A stretch of DNA of 64,000 nt from the NCBI RefSeq assembly GCF_014224155.1, contig NZ_JAASUI010000002.1, positions 1-64,000 on the forward strand. The letters are read 5' to 3'. Positions 28,111-39,108 of this stretch are shown piece after piece. The notes beneath the pieces were generated by a model. The model did not search any database. It saw nothing but the letters and a program-made list of their open reading frames with translations, and was not told the DNA's origin. Both the position numbers and the translations under genes were made by a program. Numbering within the stretch: the first letter of the stretch is position 1; the number at the start of each line of letters is the position of its first letter. The stretch is from Listeria cossartiae subsp. cossartiae. GTDB taxonomy: Bacteria; Bacillota; Bacilli; Lactobacillales; Listeriaceae.

Positions 28111-28929
28111 TTAACTATTAAAGTAATTACCATCGACTACTTCTATTTGTTTTTCTTTCATGTTGACATTTTTTATTTTCACGAGCGATACGTAATCATC
28201 TACTAGGCGTTCTTCCGCGTATTCGGATTCGACTAGTACACCAATTCCTACTAAATGCGCATTGAATTCTTCTAGCAGATTTTTCATCCCGTTAATCGTT
28301 CCGCCGGCTTTCATAAAGTCGTCCACGATTACTACGTTGGAGCCTTCCGCTAAGCTGCGTTTGGATAGTTCCATTTTTTCGATTCGTTTAGATGAACCGG
28401 AGACATAGTTAATGCTCACGGTGGAGCCTTCTGTCACTTTGCTATCACGGCGCACGATAACAAATGGGACGCTTAAATGCTCGGCAACGGCTTGCGCAAT
28501 CGGAATACCTTTTGTTGCAACAGTCATAATCGCATCTATTTTTTGGTTATTGAATTTCGTAGCTAAAATTTTACCAATTGCTTTGAGTGTCACCGGTTCC
28601 CCTAGCAAATCAGATAGGTACAAATAGCCTCCTGGAAGTAAACGGTTTGGTTCCGCAATTCTATTACATAATGTGTGTACAAAATCCAGTACATCGTCAT
28701 TTCCCGCTATCGAAATGTACTGCACGCCACCAGCTGCACCCGGAACTGTTTCCAGCGTACCAATCCCTCTGTCTTCAAACGTTTTCTTTATGATGACTAA
28801 ATCTTCACTAATAGAAGACTTAGCTGAGCCATAACGTTCAGCAAACATCGTAAGCGGCACTAACTTGCGCGGATGCGATAATAGAAACTGCGTCATATCA
28901 ATTAATCGTTCACTGCGACGAATCTTCAT
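28111..28929 (-). CDS. purR: Purine operon repressor PurR
   Basis: 272 aa from the ATG at 28927-28929 after GGGAGAG; the extra 16 codons upstream lack a site. An N-terminal winged helix (about 1-75, RRSERLIDMTQFLLSHP) joins a phosphoribosyltransferase-fold domain whose PRPP motif VVIVDDFMKAGGT binds PRPP as inducer rather than catalysing. It regulates purine synthesis genes. It lies between the YdjC gene and the ABC exporter, replacing the Bacillus neighbour yabJ. Confidence 0.95.
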   Translation of the reverse strand: MKIRRSERLIDMTQFLLSHPRKLVPLTMFAERYGSAKSSISEDLVIIKKTFEDRGIGTLETVPGAAGGVQYISIAGNDDVLDFVHTLCNRIAEPNRLLPGGYLYLSDLLGEPVTLKAIGKILATKFNNQKIDAIMTVATKGIPIAQAVAEHLSVPFVIVRRDSKVTEGSTVSINYVSGSSKRIEKMELSKRSLAEGSNVVIVDDFMKAGGTINGMKNLLEEFNAHLVGIGVLVESEYAEERLVDDYVSLVKIKNVNMKEKQIEVVDGNYFNS

Positions 28930-28999
28930 AATCTCTCTCCCTTTGATAAAATTCCGTATATTAAAAAGCAATTTCACGTATTTTGTCCGTATTTTCTCT

Positions 29000-29029
29000 A
29001 TTATAAAACGTTTTCTATAAAATTGACAA
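29000..29029 (-). promoter_or_regulatory. purR promoter
   Basis: TTGTCA (29024-29029), 18 nt, TATAAT (29000-29005), directly after the YdjC-gene terminator. Confidence 0.65.
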
Positions 29030-29052
29030 CATTTATTATTTTAACGCACGAA

Positions 29053-29083
29053 AAAACCTGCCAAATAAACATCCTTTGACAGG
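29053..29083 (-). terminator. Terminator after the YdjC-like gene
   Basis: CCTGTCAAA/TTTGGCAGG stem (one G-U pair), then six T residues on the minus strand. Confidence 0.85.
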
Positions 29084-29092
29084 CCAATGCTC

Positions 29093-29830
29093 TTATAAGT
29101 CACGGAAACTAATAATTTCTACTTCTTGTTGGCCTAAATATGCTTGTAATTCTCTTGAAGTTAGAATGGAAACTTCTTTGATGCGCGGCTCTACGTAACT
29201 AGATATTTCGCGTAATGTTTCATCAATAAATGCTGGATGGGTCATTACTTCCACTACATCATTTGTTCCAATATGCTCTTGTACTAATTTTTTAATCGTT
29301 TCAAAGGATACGCCTTCTGCATAAAACTCTGTCGCGAATAAATCAGGTGTTTTAATAGCACCAAAATCAGTAACATCTGCATGACGTCGAATGCTCACGC
29401 CATATTTTTCTGCTAATTTATGTTGTACTGGGAAAATTAATGGTTCGATCGAATGGTGCGTATCAAAATGAGAAATAGTAATGCCGGCGTCTAAAATTTT
29501 CTCAATTTGTGCGGTTAATTCGCGTTCTACTTCGTCCATATCTACATCAGCTAAGCCTGACTCGAGCGCCGTATAATTTCTACGGAAACGACCATCATCA
29601 TCCGTTAATGTTTCTAAACCTTGAAGAACTGGTGATCCAAATGTTAGGGTCAAATGCGCACCGATATCCAGACCTGGGTTTTCTTTCGCTACTTCTACCG
29701 CCAAATCAAACGCCGGGCTATTAGCAAGCAAAGTTGTAGATTTCACGACGCCTCGTTTGTAAGACTCTAAAATACCATAAACTGCTCCTGGGCTAATTCC
29801 AAAATCATCTGCATTAAAAATAATTTTCAT
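29093..29830 (-). CDS. ChbG/YdjC-family carbohydrate deacetylase
   Basis: 245 aa. The metal-binding N-terminus NADDFGIS, the second ligand site HLTLT and HFDTHHSIEPL and the late HPAF are all present, as in ChbG, which removes an acetyl group from chito-oligosaccharide phosphates. The substrate in Listeria is not known. It starts 18 nt after ispE, so the two are co-transcribed. Confidence 0.88.
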   Translation of the reverse strand: MKIIFNADDFGISPGAVYGILESYKRGVVKSTTLLANSPAFDLAVEVAKENPGLDIGAHLTLTFGSPVLQGLETLTDDDGRFRRNYTALESGLADVDMDEVERELTAQIEKILDAGITISHFDTHHSIEPLIFPVQHKLAEKYGVSIRRHADVTDFGAIKTPDLFATEFYAEGVSFETIKKLVQEHIGTNDVVEVMTHPAFIDETLREISSYVEPRIKEVSILTSRELQAYLGQQEVEIISFRDL

Positions 29831-29848
29831 TTCTTTGACCCCTCCACA

Positions 29849-30724
29849 TTAATTATTTGTATCGTTCTCGCCTTCACTCCAAGGCCTTACCATATAAACT
29901 TCCTCACAAAAGCCACGTAAGCCGTTATAGACACGTTTTGCTCTGGAGTACTGTTTGATAAGCGCAAATACTGTCGGGCCGCTACCACTCATTAAAGCCG
30001 CCTCAGCACCAAACGCTAACATCCGATCTTTTATGCGTTTCACTTGTGGATTTTTTTCTAGCGTCACAGATTCTAAAACATTTCCTGTTGCTGCAAAAAT
30101 CCCATCTAAATCGCCTTTTTTAATGGATTCTATCATTTTTTCTGTGTCAGGGTGCTCTACGTTGTCTACTTGTAATTCTTTATAAATGGTTGGGGTTGAT
30201 ACGCTGATGCTCGGTTTTGCAAGCACAATCCAGCAACCTGGAATATTAGGTAATGCGGAAATCTTCTCGCCACGACCTGTCGCAAGGGCTGTTCCGCCGT
30301 AAACGCAAAATGCGATGTCTGAGCCAATTTCCGAACTTATTTCGGCAATTTCTTCTATCGAAAGGCCGAGTTCCCAAATAATATTTAAACCTTTGAGCGC
30401 TGCAGCTGCATCCGAGCTACCACCAGCAAGTCCAGCAGAAACTGGGATATGCTTATCAATCGTGATGCGCACACCCATTTTCACGTCAAAGCGCTTTTTC
30501 AAAAGGAGGGCCGCTTGATAAATTAAGTTACGACGATCTTCTGGAATAAAATGCGCTTTTACGTCCAGCACAATTTTGTCCTCGTCTAAGCGTTCTAAGT
30601 ATAATCTGTCAGCAAGGTCTATTGTTGTCATCACCATTTCCACTTCATGATAGCCGTCTTCACGTTTGTACAGCGCATCAAGTGAAAGATTAATTTTAGC
30701 TGGTGCTGTTATGCTTATTTTCAT
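29849..30724 (-). CDS. ispE: 4-diphosphocytidyl-2-C-methyl-D-erythritol kinase
   Basis: 291 aa GHMP-family kinase of the MEP isoprenoid pathway. The opening [22 protein letters not shown] and the ATP loop [17 protein letters not shown] (about 90-106) and the late [12 protein letters not shown] are diagnostic. Order veg-ispE-(YdjC)-purR resembles Bacillus, apart from the missing sspF and the inserted deacetylase gene. Confidence 0.97.
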   Translation of the reverse strand: MKISITAPAKINLSLDALYKREDGYHEVEMVMTTIDLADRLYLERLDEDKIVLDVKAHFIPEDRRNLIYQAALLLKKRFDVKMGVRITIDKHIPVSAGLAGGSSDAAAALKGLNIIWELGLSIEEIAEISSEIGSDIAFCVYGGTALATGRGEKISALPNIPGCWIVLAKPSISVSTPTIYKELQVDNVEHPDTEKMIESIKKGDLDGIFAATGNVLESVTLEKNPQVKRIKDRMLAFGAEAALMSGSGPTVFALIKQYSRAKRVYNGLRGFCEEVYMVRPWSEGENDTNN

Positions 30725-30821
30725 TTTTCTTGGCCTCCGCGTTCAAAATCTCTTTTTCTATTCTATCATATGAAAGAAAAAATATGTAGCTAGCGGCCCA
30801 AAACTACTTCTATGTAAAGCA

Positions 30822-30850
30822 AAAACCGAACCACGTTAAATGGTCCGGCT
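30822..30850 (-). terminator. veg terminator
   Basis: CCGGACCA/TGGTTCGG stem (30826-30833 with 30841-30848), then T residues on the minus strand. Confidence 0.8.
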
Positions 30851-30862
30851 ACTTCAGCTTCA

Positions 30863-31120
30863 TTACAAAGCTAATTCTTTATTATCATCTGTAAATACAA
30901 GTTCTACTGCGTCTGTTAGGATATCCGTGTAACTGTAGGATACTCTTTCGAAGTTGTTTTCATCTTGATCAAGTTCCACAATGAAAACGGATGGATATGT
31001 TTCAGCTAGGATACCGCAACGTTCAATCGTTTTCTTACGACCACCGTTTGCTTTCAATGTCAATGCTTTACCTAATCTAGAATCTAAATTCATCTTAATG
31101 CTTGCAATGGTTTTTGGCAT
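30863..31120 (-). CDS. veg: Veg family protein
   Basis: 85 aa, full length. It begins [30 protein letters not shown], which is highly conserved across Firmicutes. Veg is small, abundant and stimulates biofilm gene expression in B. subtilis; the mechanism is not settled. It has its own promoter and terminator, and a GAGGTGG ribosome site. Confidence 0.95.
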   Translation of the reverse strand: MPKTIASIKMNLDSRLGKALTLKANGGRKKTIERCGILAETYPSVFIVELDQDENNFERVSYSYTDILTDAVELVFTDDNKELAL

Positions 31121-31144
31121 TTATTTTCCACCTCACTAATAACT

Positions 31145-31173
31145 ATTATAGCATAGTTCGGCTCCGAAATCAA
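31145..31173 (-). promoter_or_regulatory. veg promoter
   Basis: TTGATT (31168-31173), 17 nt, TATAAT (31145-31150). The Bacillus veg promoter is known to be very strong; this one has a perfect -10. Confidence 0.7.
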
Positions 31174-31239
31174 TAACCAAATATTTTAACAGTTGCAAGG
31201 GCTAACTGTCAACTAAGAAAGCGCTTTTTTTGAAAAAAA

Positions 31240-32695
<1,456 letters not shown>

Positions 32696-32754
32696 AATGA
32701 CTACATCCTTTTTTATAAAATAAGTAAATCCATCATACCACATTTTGGGCAAAG

Positions 32755-32788
32755 AAAAAACGAGGCCCTATGAGTCAGCCTCGTTTTT
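32755..32788 (-). terminator. Terminator of the G5/3D-domain gene
   Basis: AACGAGGC/GCCTCGTT arms (32761-32766 core with 32778-32783) and a T run on the minus strand. Confidence 0.85.
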
Positions 32789-32796
32789 ATACGAAT

Positions 32797-33987
32797 TTAG
32801 TCTAACACTTTGACAGTTACCATTCTTCTACCCCATGAATAGCACTGACTTTCACTTGGGAAATATACGTCAACGATATTTCCTTTGATAACGCCGCCAG
32901 TATCTCCAGCGATTGCTACCCCGTAACCTTCCACCCAAACTTTAGAGCCTAGCGGAATAACTCGTGGGTCAACAGCAATTACTTTTAGTCCTTTATTGGC
33001 ACTCAAGTTAATACCGTATGCTGTAATTCCGCCACCTGAATAGGCAGTAGATTCCATTCTGTAAGTTTTGCCACCAGATGGGGCGCTGCTACTAGAAGTG
33101 GATACGTGAGATGCTACGGGTTTTGCTTTCGTACCGCGAGCAACTACTTTATCTACTTTATTAGAAGTGACATTTTCTGTAATGACATCGCGTTTTTTCT
33201 CTTTGCCATTTTCAAATGTTACTTTGTACTCAACTACTTTTTCACCATGTTTACCTTCTTGAACGACTTTTTCATCACCTTCGTTTAGGCTATCGTCGTT
33301 TTTGTAAACTGTTTCGAATTTAACTTGTTCGTTTTTCTTTTCTGCTTTTGACTCGACATATGTAACTTGTACAGTCATTTTTTCTTTTAAGTTACTGTCT
33401 TTTGCAGGTGACACGCGGTCATCTTGATCAAGCTTAATGTTTTTCTCTGTTAGTAAATCACTAACTTTTGTTTTTGTTGTCCATACTGTGTCTTTTTTAT
33501 CTCCGTTTTGCAAGGAAAGTTGAATGGCACGATCAATGTTGATTTCAAGGCCATTTTTTAATTTAGTGTCTAACGCTACGTTTAGTACATCTTGCGGACG
33601 AGTTGTAATATTTTCATCTTTTAGCAAGTCAGATACGTTTGCTTTTGTGCTCCAAACGTCTTTTTTCGTACCATTATCATTTATTGTAACTTGACGAGCT
33701 GGTAAATATTTAATTTCCATACCGTCTTTGATTTCTGCATTTTTTCCTGGAGCAATCTCATCACGTTCACTTACTTTAATTCCTGCTTCGTCTAATGCTT
33801 CAGCAACAGTTTTAGCATGTGTTCTTGATTCAATTTTTTCACCAGCGTTTACTATAGTGATATCGTTTTTAGTTCCTTCGAAAACGAAATAAAAAACCAA
33901 TGCTACTACAATAACAAATCCTGCAATCATGATTGGTAATTTCCATTTTGATGATTGGGCTACGTTACTGCTGTTTTCCATGGTCAT
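32797..33987 (-). CDS. Cell-wall hydrolase of the Rpf/Sps type (DUF348-G5-3D domains)
   Basis: 396 aa. An N-terminal membrane anchor (about 17-36) is followed by DUF348 repeats (about 42-85, 98-140 and 157-200), a G5 domain (about 205-285) and a C-terminal 3D domain (about 307-396) with the catalytic-type aspartates in AVDPRVIPLG and AGDTGG. It is the YabE-like protein next to rnmV; the L. monocytogenes counterpart (lmo0186) has been described as a stationary-phase survival/resuscitation-type muralytic enzyme. A strong promoter lies at 34017-34046. Confidence 0.92.
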   Translation of the reverse strand: MTMENSSNVAQSSKWKLPIMIAGFVIVVALVFYFVFEGTKNDITIVNAGEKIESRTHAKTVAEALDEAGIKVSERDEIAPGKNAEIKDGMEIKYLPARQVTINDNGTKKDVWSTKANVSDLLKDENITTRPQDVLNVALDTKLKNGLEINIDRAIQLSLQNGDKKDTVWTTKTKVSDLLTEKNIKLDQDDRVSPAKDSNLKEKMTVQVTYVESKAEKKNEQVKFETVYKNDDSLNEGDEKVVQEGKHGEKVVEYKVTFENGKEKKRDVITENVTSNKVDKVVARGTKAKPVASHVSTSSSSAPSGGKTYRMESTAYSGGGITAYGINLSANKGLKVIAVDPRVIPLGSKVWVEGYGVAIAGDTGGVIKGNIVDVYFPSESQCYSWGRRMVTVKVLD

Positions 33988-34016
33988 GTATTTCTCCCCT
34001 TTCTACTTCGCTAGTG

Positions 34017-34046
34017 ATTATATACAGGGGAGGGAAGAACTGTCAA
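34017..34046 (-). promoter_or_regulatory. Promoter of the G5/3D-domain gene
   Basis: TTGACA (34041-34046), 18 nt, TATAAT (34017-34022), both consensus hexamers. Confidence 0.7.
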
Positions 34047-34159
34047 TTTTTTTAATAGATTGTTCATACCTTCGCAAACTTTACGAGTGAACGTTGATAC
34101 AAAGCCATTTTGAAAAATATTATTCTTTTAAAGTGTCAAATGTAACAGGAATGTGTCAT

Positions 34160-34256
34160 TTTTCTACGTCTCTGGTCGTAGGCATAAAATAAGGGTTTTT
34201 GTCCCAGTCGTCATTTTTATCTCCGCGAAGCTTAAGATTGGGTTACAGACTGGGCC
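34160..34256. repeat. Structured intergenic element with long-range inverted repeat
   Basis: CCCAGTC (34203-34209) pairs with GACTGGG (34248-34254) across 38 nt, and CTACG/CGTAG (34164-34168 with 34177-34181) forms a second hairpin. Neither is followed by a T tract on either strand, so they are not ordinary terminators. It may be a small dispersed repeat or an RNA element. Confidence 0.45.
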
Positions 34257-34278
34257 TTATATTACAATTATGTTACAA

Positions 34279-35052
34279 TCAATCTTTTATTTTAAATAGG
34301 CGTTTCGCGTTTTCTGTTGAGTGCGTAGCGATTTCGCTATATTTCATTTCTTTCAGTTCAGCGATTTTTTCGGCAACTAGCTTGACGTATGCAGGTTCAT
34401 TTCTTTTTCCACGATTTGGCGTTGGAGCAAGATACGGAGCGTCAGTTTCAATTAATAATCGGTCAATTGGTATAGCTTGGGCTGCAATTTTTGGTAATTT
34501 GGCATTTTTAAAAGTGACTGTTCCGCCGAATGAAATATAAAAATTCATCGCCAAGCATGCTTCCATTACTTCGACACTTTCACCAAAACAGTGCATAATT
34601 CCGCCTACTTCTTCGGCATGTTCTTCTTGTAAAATCCGCACAACATCTTCCGTTGCTTCGCGATTATGAATGACTATCGGTAAATTCACTTCTTTCGCTA
34701 AACGGATTTGTTTTCTGAAAACCTCGAATTGGGTTTCTTTTGGTGAAGTGTCCCAGTGATAATCCAAGCCCATTTCGCCTAAAGCTACTACTTTTGGATG
34801 TGTAAGTGCGAGGTCTCGTAGCCATTCCAAATCTTCGTCTGTGAAAGTAATAGCGTCTGTAGGGTGCCAGCCGACGATTAGTGAGATAAAGTCGTATTTA
34901 TCAGCTAATATCAGCGCTCGGTCGATTGTTTCTTTATTAAAGCCTACAACGGCCATACGCGTTACATCATTTTCTTGCGCGCGTTTTATTACTTCTTCTA
35001 TATCATCGTCAAAAGCCTCGTCATTGAGGTGTACATGCGTGTCAAATAGCAA
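34279..35052 (-). CDS. TatD-family metal-dependent DNase
   Basis: 257 aa from the TTG at 35050-35052, 7 nt after GGAGG; the 8-codon extension lacks a site. TIM-barrel hydrolase with the metal motif FDTHVHLN at the start, GEMGLDYHWD, PIVIHNREA, MHCFGE and IETDAPYLAP. It is YabD of Bacillus and functions in 3'-5' exonuclease processing. It lies between the sugar operon and the G5/3D gene. Confidence 0.95.
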   Translation of the reverse strand: MLFDTHVHLNDEAFDDDIEEVIKRAQENDVTRMAVVGFNKETIDRALILADKYDFISLIVGWHPTDAITFTDEDLEWLRDLALTHPKVVALGEMGLDYHWDTSPKETQFEVFRKQIRLAKEVNLPIVIHNREATEDVVRILQEEHAEEVGGIMHCFGESVEVMEACLAMNFYISFGGTVTFKNAKLPKIAAQAIPIDRLLIETDAPYLAPTPNRGKRNEPAYVKLVAEKIAELKEMKYSEIATHSTENAKRLFKIKD

Positions 35053-35110
35053 GGGAATTCCTCCTAATAAAATCATTTCCTTCTATTATACTATAATTTT
35101 TGACGCAAAC

Positions 35111-35139
35111 AAAAAAAGCCACCTAAAGTGCGGTGGCTT
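35111..35139 (-). terminator. Terminator of the glucan operon
   Basis: AAAGCCACC/GGTGGCTTT stem (35115-35123 with 35132-35140) and T run on the minus strand, just after the GH13 gene stop. Confidence 0.85.
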
Positions 35140-35149
35140 TCCCCGAGTT

Positions 35150-36811
35150 TTACTTCACTTGATAGACAATTGCTTCGTAAGGTCGTAAAGTTCCTTCTAT
35201 AATATGGGGAACATTGTTTACAAGTACGGAAGCTTTTTTGATGTCTTTTAAAATGGACTCGTCTGTAATTACTTGTTCATTCTCAGTGAAATTACATAGA
35301 ACGATTAATTTTTCATTATTTGTGTAGCGTTCATATGCGAAAACTGCTTCGTCATTCGGCAACAATAGGCGATAGTTGCCCGTTGTGATAATTTCAGTTG
35401 TTTTACGCAATTTAATTAGGTTTTGATAGTAGTAGAAAATCGAATCTGGGTTTTTCAGCGCCTCTTCGTTGTTGATTTCTGTATAACGCGGATTGACTTT
35501 AAGCCAAGGTGTTCCGGTTGTGAAACCAGCATTCTCGCTATTATCCCATTGGTACGGCGTTCTCGCATTGTCACGACCTTTTGTATAAATCGACTGCATG
35601 ATGCTTTCGTGGCTATGACCTTGCTCTTTGCGTTCTTTGTACATGTTAAGCGTTTCGATATCGCGATAGTCATCCAGCGTTTCAAAATGAACATTTGTCA
35701 TGCCGATTTCTTCGCCTTGATAAATATACGGCGTCCCTTTCATCATATGCAGGCAGGTTGCAAGCATTTTCGCAGAACGTACGCGGAAACGGTTGTCATT
35801 CCCGAAACGAGAAACGATGCGCGGTTGGTCATGATTATTCCAATATAAACTGTTCCAGCCATTTTCTTGCAGCGCGACTTGCCATTCGGACATATTTTCT
35901 TTCAAATCTGGTAAGTAAATTGGTTTTAAATCCCATTTGTTGTCGCCGTCGGAATCTAAATTCATATGCTCAAATGTGAAAATCATATCGACTTCTTTGT
36001 TTGCTGGATCTGTATAAATTTGTGCGTCTGTTGTGCTCGCGCCAGGCATTTCGCCAACGGTCATCACATCATATTTGGAAGTGACTTCTTGGTTCATTTC
36101 TTGCAAGAACTCGTGAATCCGCGGTCCGTTGCAGAAATCATTGCCCGCATCACCGTAAATTTGACCGTCTGGCACTGGGCCGTCTGGGAAATCGGTGTTT
36201 TTGGAGATAAAGTTGATTACGTCCATACGGAAGCCATCGATACCTTTATCTAGCCAGAATTTCATCATATTATATACATCTTGGCGTAATTTTGGATTTT
36301 CCCAGTTTAAATCGGGTTGTTTTTTGGAGAAAAGGTGTAAATAGTACTCGCCAGTTTTCTCGTCTAATTCCCATGCTGGACCGCTGAAAATGGAGCCCCA
36401 GTTGTTAATTTCGTTTTCTTCGCGCCAGAAATAGTAATCGCGGTATTGGTTGTCTTTGGATTTTCGGGATTCTTCAAACCACTTGTGTTCATCGGATGTG
36501 TGATTAACAACTAGATCCATTACAAGTTTCATATCGCGGTCGTGCAAACCTTGCAATAATTTGTCAAAAGCTGCCATGTCGCCATATTCTTCGTAAATTT
36601 TTTGGTAGTCGCGAATGTCGTAACCATTGTCATCTTGCGGCGAATCATACACCGGAGACAGCCAAATAACGTCCACACCAAGCTCTTTTAAATAATCTAA
36701 TTTCTCGATAATACCTTGAATATCGCCAACTCCATCGCCATTTGAGTCATTGAAACTTTTGGGATAAATTTGGTAAACTACGCTTTTTTTCCACCAGTCT
36801 TTTTCTTTCAT
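35150..36811 (-). CDS. Oligo-1,6-glucosidase (GH13)
   Basis: 553 aa intracellular alpha-glucosidase that cleaves alpha-1,6 bonds of isomalto-oligosaccharides. The (beta/alpha)8 GH13 motifs are DLVVNHTSDEH, GFRMDVIN (nucleophile D197), TVGEMPG (acid/base E254) and NNHDQ (D328). No signal peptide. It is the last gene of the operon that imports and hydrolyses alpha-glucans, 3 nt after the GH31 gene. Confidence 0.93.
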   Translation of the reverse strand: MKEKDWWKKSVVYQIYPKSFNDSNGDGVGDIQGIIEKLDYLKELGVDVIWLSPVYDSPQDDNGYDIRDYQKIYEEYGDMAAFDKLLQGLHDRDMKLVMDLVVNHTSDEHKWFEESRKSKDNQYRDYYFWREENEINNWGSIFSGPAWELDEKTGEYYLHLFSKKQPDLNWENPKLRQDVYNMMKFWLDKGIDGFRMDVINFISKNTDFPDGPVPDGQIYGDAGNDFCNGPRIHEFLQEMNQEVTSKYDVMTVGEMPGASTTDAQIYTDPANKEVDMIFTFEHMNLDSDGDNKWDLKPIYLPDLKENMSEWQVALQENGWNSLYWNNHDQPRIVSRFGNDNRFRVRSAKMLATCLHMMKGTPYIYQGEEIGMTNVHFETLDDYRDIETLNMYKERKEQGHSHESIMQSIYTKGRDNARTPYQWDNSENAGFTTGTPWLKVNPRYTEINNEEALKNPDSIFYYYQNLIKLRKTTEIITTGNYRLLLPNDEAVFAYERYTNNEKLIVLCNFTENEQVITDESILKDIKKASVLVNNVPHIIEGTLRPYEAIVYQVK

Positions 36812-36814
36812 TGA

Positions 36815-39106
36815 TTAAATTCCCGCCCTTGTAATTTTGTCTGTTTTCTTACCAAAAACTTGTATAGTCGCTACTTTTAGTTGTAAGTTTTCTTCACCTT
36901 GATGGTTTGCTTTTATTTGTGCTTCACCATTTTTGAAAGTCGCTGTAAGTGTTGTTTTGGACACTGCACCGCTTTCGTATTGGTAGCTTTTTCCATCATC
37001 ATTATACACGTAACCGGTTGCTACGTCGCCATCTAAGTATACTTCTAACGCCAAATCTTGCGTCTCTTTTGTATTTTGAACGCTACTACCAACTGGCAGA
37101 ATTGTTCCCGCTTTAATGTAAATTGGCATGGTATCAATCGGCGCGTCTGCGATAATATAGTCGCCGCCCGCTAATTGCTCTTTCGTCCAATAGTTAAACC
37201 ACGTTCCTTTTGGCAAACGAACTAAACGTTTCACTTGGCCTTCGCGAACGATTGGCGCAACGAGAATGTTTTCGCCGAGCATAAACTGATCATTCACTTG
37301 AATTAAATCGCGTTCATCTTTAAACTCCATGTAAAGCGGTCGAACTAGCGGCAAACCACTCTCTGCCGTTTTTTGGAATTCTGTATAAATATACGGTAAA
37401 AAGGCGTAGCGCAATTCGATATATTGCTTCACGATTTTCTCCGCATCTGCACCGAATGCCCACGGTTCTTGGTAAATGCTGTCTTGCACACAATGATTTC
37501 TGAAATACGGTAAAAAGGCTCCCACTTGCGTCCAGCGAATCAGCATTTCTTTCGTACAATCCGAAGAAAATCCGCCAACATCTGCGCCAGTGAACGCAAC
37601 GCCAGATAATCCCAAATTCATAATCATCGGCAGTGACATTTCCAAATGCTCCCAGTGACTACGATTATCTCCTGTCCAAACCGCCGAATAACGCTGAACA
37701 CCCGCATAACCAGCACGAGTAAGCGAAAATGGACGTTCATTTGGCACAAGTCGTTTTAAACCTTCGAAAGTAGCTTTACTCATATATAATCCGTATAAAT
37801 TATGTGCTTCTTTATGGGTCACATTTTTCCCGTCTAGATTATGCACAACATCTAAATCCATCGTTTTACTTTCATTAAATACAGACGGCTCATTCATATC
37901 ATTCCAAATCCCTCGTATACCTAAATCTGTGTAAAACTTGTGCAAACTGCCCCACCAATGCTGAACGGTCGTACTTAGGAAATCAGGAAAAGCACTGACA
38001 CCCGGCCAAACATCACCATAATAAATCGACCCTTCTAGTTTAGTGCAGAAATAATTGTTTTTGATGCCCTCTTGGTAAACGGAATAATCGACATCTTTTT
38101 TAATTCCCGGATCGACAATCGGCACAACATCAATATTTTGTTCACGAAGGCGCGCAATCAACTCTGGACCATTCGGAAACGTATCTGGATTAAAAGTGAA
38201 CACGCGGAAATCATCCATATAATGAATATCCATAAATACGCAGTCGAGCGGAATTCCCTTTTCTTTAAACGTATTCGCAATTCGCTCCACTTCTTCTTCT
38301 GAGGTATAGCTATAGCGCGATTGATGGTAACCCAGTGACCATTTTGGCGGAAGCGGCGTTTTTCCAGTTAAATCGGTATAATTCGCGACCACTTCTTTCA
38401 CATCTTCACCAAAAATAACATAAAGATTTGCTTGCCCACCCTCTGCCAAAACGGTATACATTTCTTCAAAACTTTGAAAATCAAATTCGGTACGATGCGA
38501 ATTATCATAAAACAAGCCATATGTCGTTTCGGTAGTATCCGCAATCATGAACGGAATTGACTGATATAATTCGACTGTATCTTTATTATGTGGACTGTAT
38601 ACATCCGTGTTCCACATACTAATAATCGAGCCCGCTTTGTTTAGAGCACCCGTTTTTTCGCCTAAGCCAAAAATCGCTGTGCCAGGTTCGCTTTGAATCG
38701 AGATTTGGTGCTCTTTGTTGCGATTAATTGCCAAGCCTTCTGTTTGGAAAATGATTTTCCCCGCTTGCTTCATACTAATTTGGAACGGATTTTTATAAAC
38801 AATAATCTTTTTATCCGCAAAGTGAAGCTCATAGTGGTCATTTGTTTCCGTAAATTCGGCAGCTTGTTTTTCGGTATCATGAATCGCTGCAATCGAAGGC
38901 GTTAAATCCACTTCTCCAAAAGGATTCACCGTCACGCGGGCAATTTTTTCATTTACAAAATAGCAGCTGAACTGACCGATATCAAGCGTGCCAGTCAGGC
39001 AATTATTCGCCCAACTAGCCGTTTTCACTTGATTTATTTTTCTCGGGAAAGCTGTTTTTTGTTTTACATTGGATGGTAAAATCGCAAAGCTTGTGGAAGC
39101 ATCCAT
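36815..39106 (-). CDS. Alpha-glucosidase (GH31)
   Basis: 763 aa GH31 enzyme without a signal peptide. The nucleophile is D403 in GIWNDMNEPSVF and the acid/base D480 in WTGDNRSHW. N-terminal galactose-mutarotase-like region, barrel and C-terminal beta domains are all present. It should hydrolyse alpha-1,4 or alpha-1,3/1,6 glucosyl ends; specificity is not evident. It lies 3 nt from its neighbours on both sides. Confidence 0.92.
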   Translation of the reverse strand: MDASTSFAILPSNVKQKTAFPRKINQVKTASWANNCLTGTLDIGQFSCYFVNEKIARVTVNPFGEVDLTPSIAAIHDTEKQAAEFTETNDHYELHFADKKIIVYKNPFQISMKQAGKIIFQTEGLAINRNKEHQISIQSEPGTAIFGLGEKTGALNKAGSIISMWNTDVYSPHNKDTVELYQSIPFMIADTTETTYGLFYDNSHRTEFDFQSFEEMYTVLAEGGQANLYVIFGEDVKEVVANYTDLTGKTPLPPKWSLGYHQSRYSYTSEEEVERIANTFKEKGIPLDCVFMDIHYMDDFRVFTFNPDTFPNGPELIARLREQNIDVVPIVDPGIKKDVDYSVYQEGIKNNYFCTKLEGSIYYGDVWPGVSAFPDFLSTTVQHWWGSLHKFYTDLGIRGIWNDMNEPSVFNESKTMDLDVVHNLDGKNVTHKEAHNLYGLYMSKATFEGLKRLVPNERPFSLTRAGYAGVQRYSAVWTGDNRSHWEHLEMSLPMIMNLGLSGVAFTGADVGGFSSDCTKEMLIRWTQVGAFLPYFRNHCVQDSIYQEPWAFGADAEKIVKQYIELRYAFLPYIYTEFQKTAESGLPLVRPLYMEFKDERDLIQVNDQFMLGENILVAPIVREGQVKRLVRLPKGTWFNYWTKEQLAGGDYIIADAPIDTMPIYIKAGTILPVGSSVQNTKETQDLALEVYLDGDVATGYVYNDDGKSYQYESGAVSKTTLTATFKNGEAQIKANHQGEENLQLKVATIQVFGKKTDKITRAGI

Positions 39107-39108
39107 CG

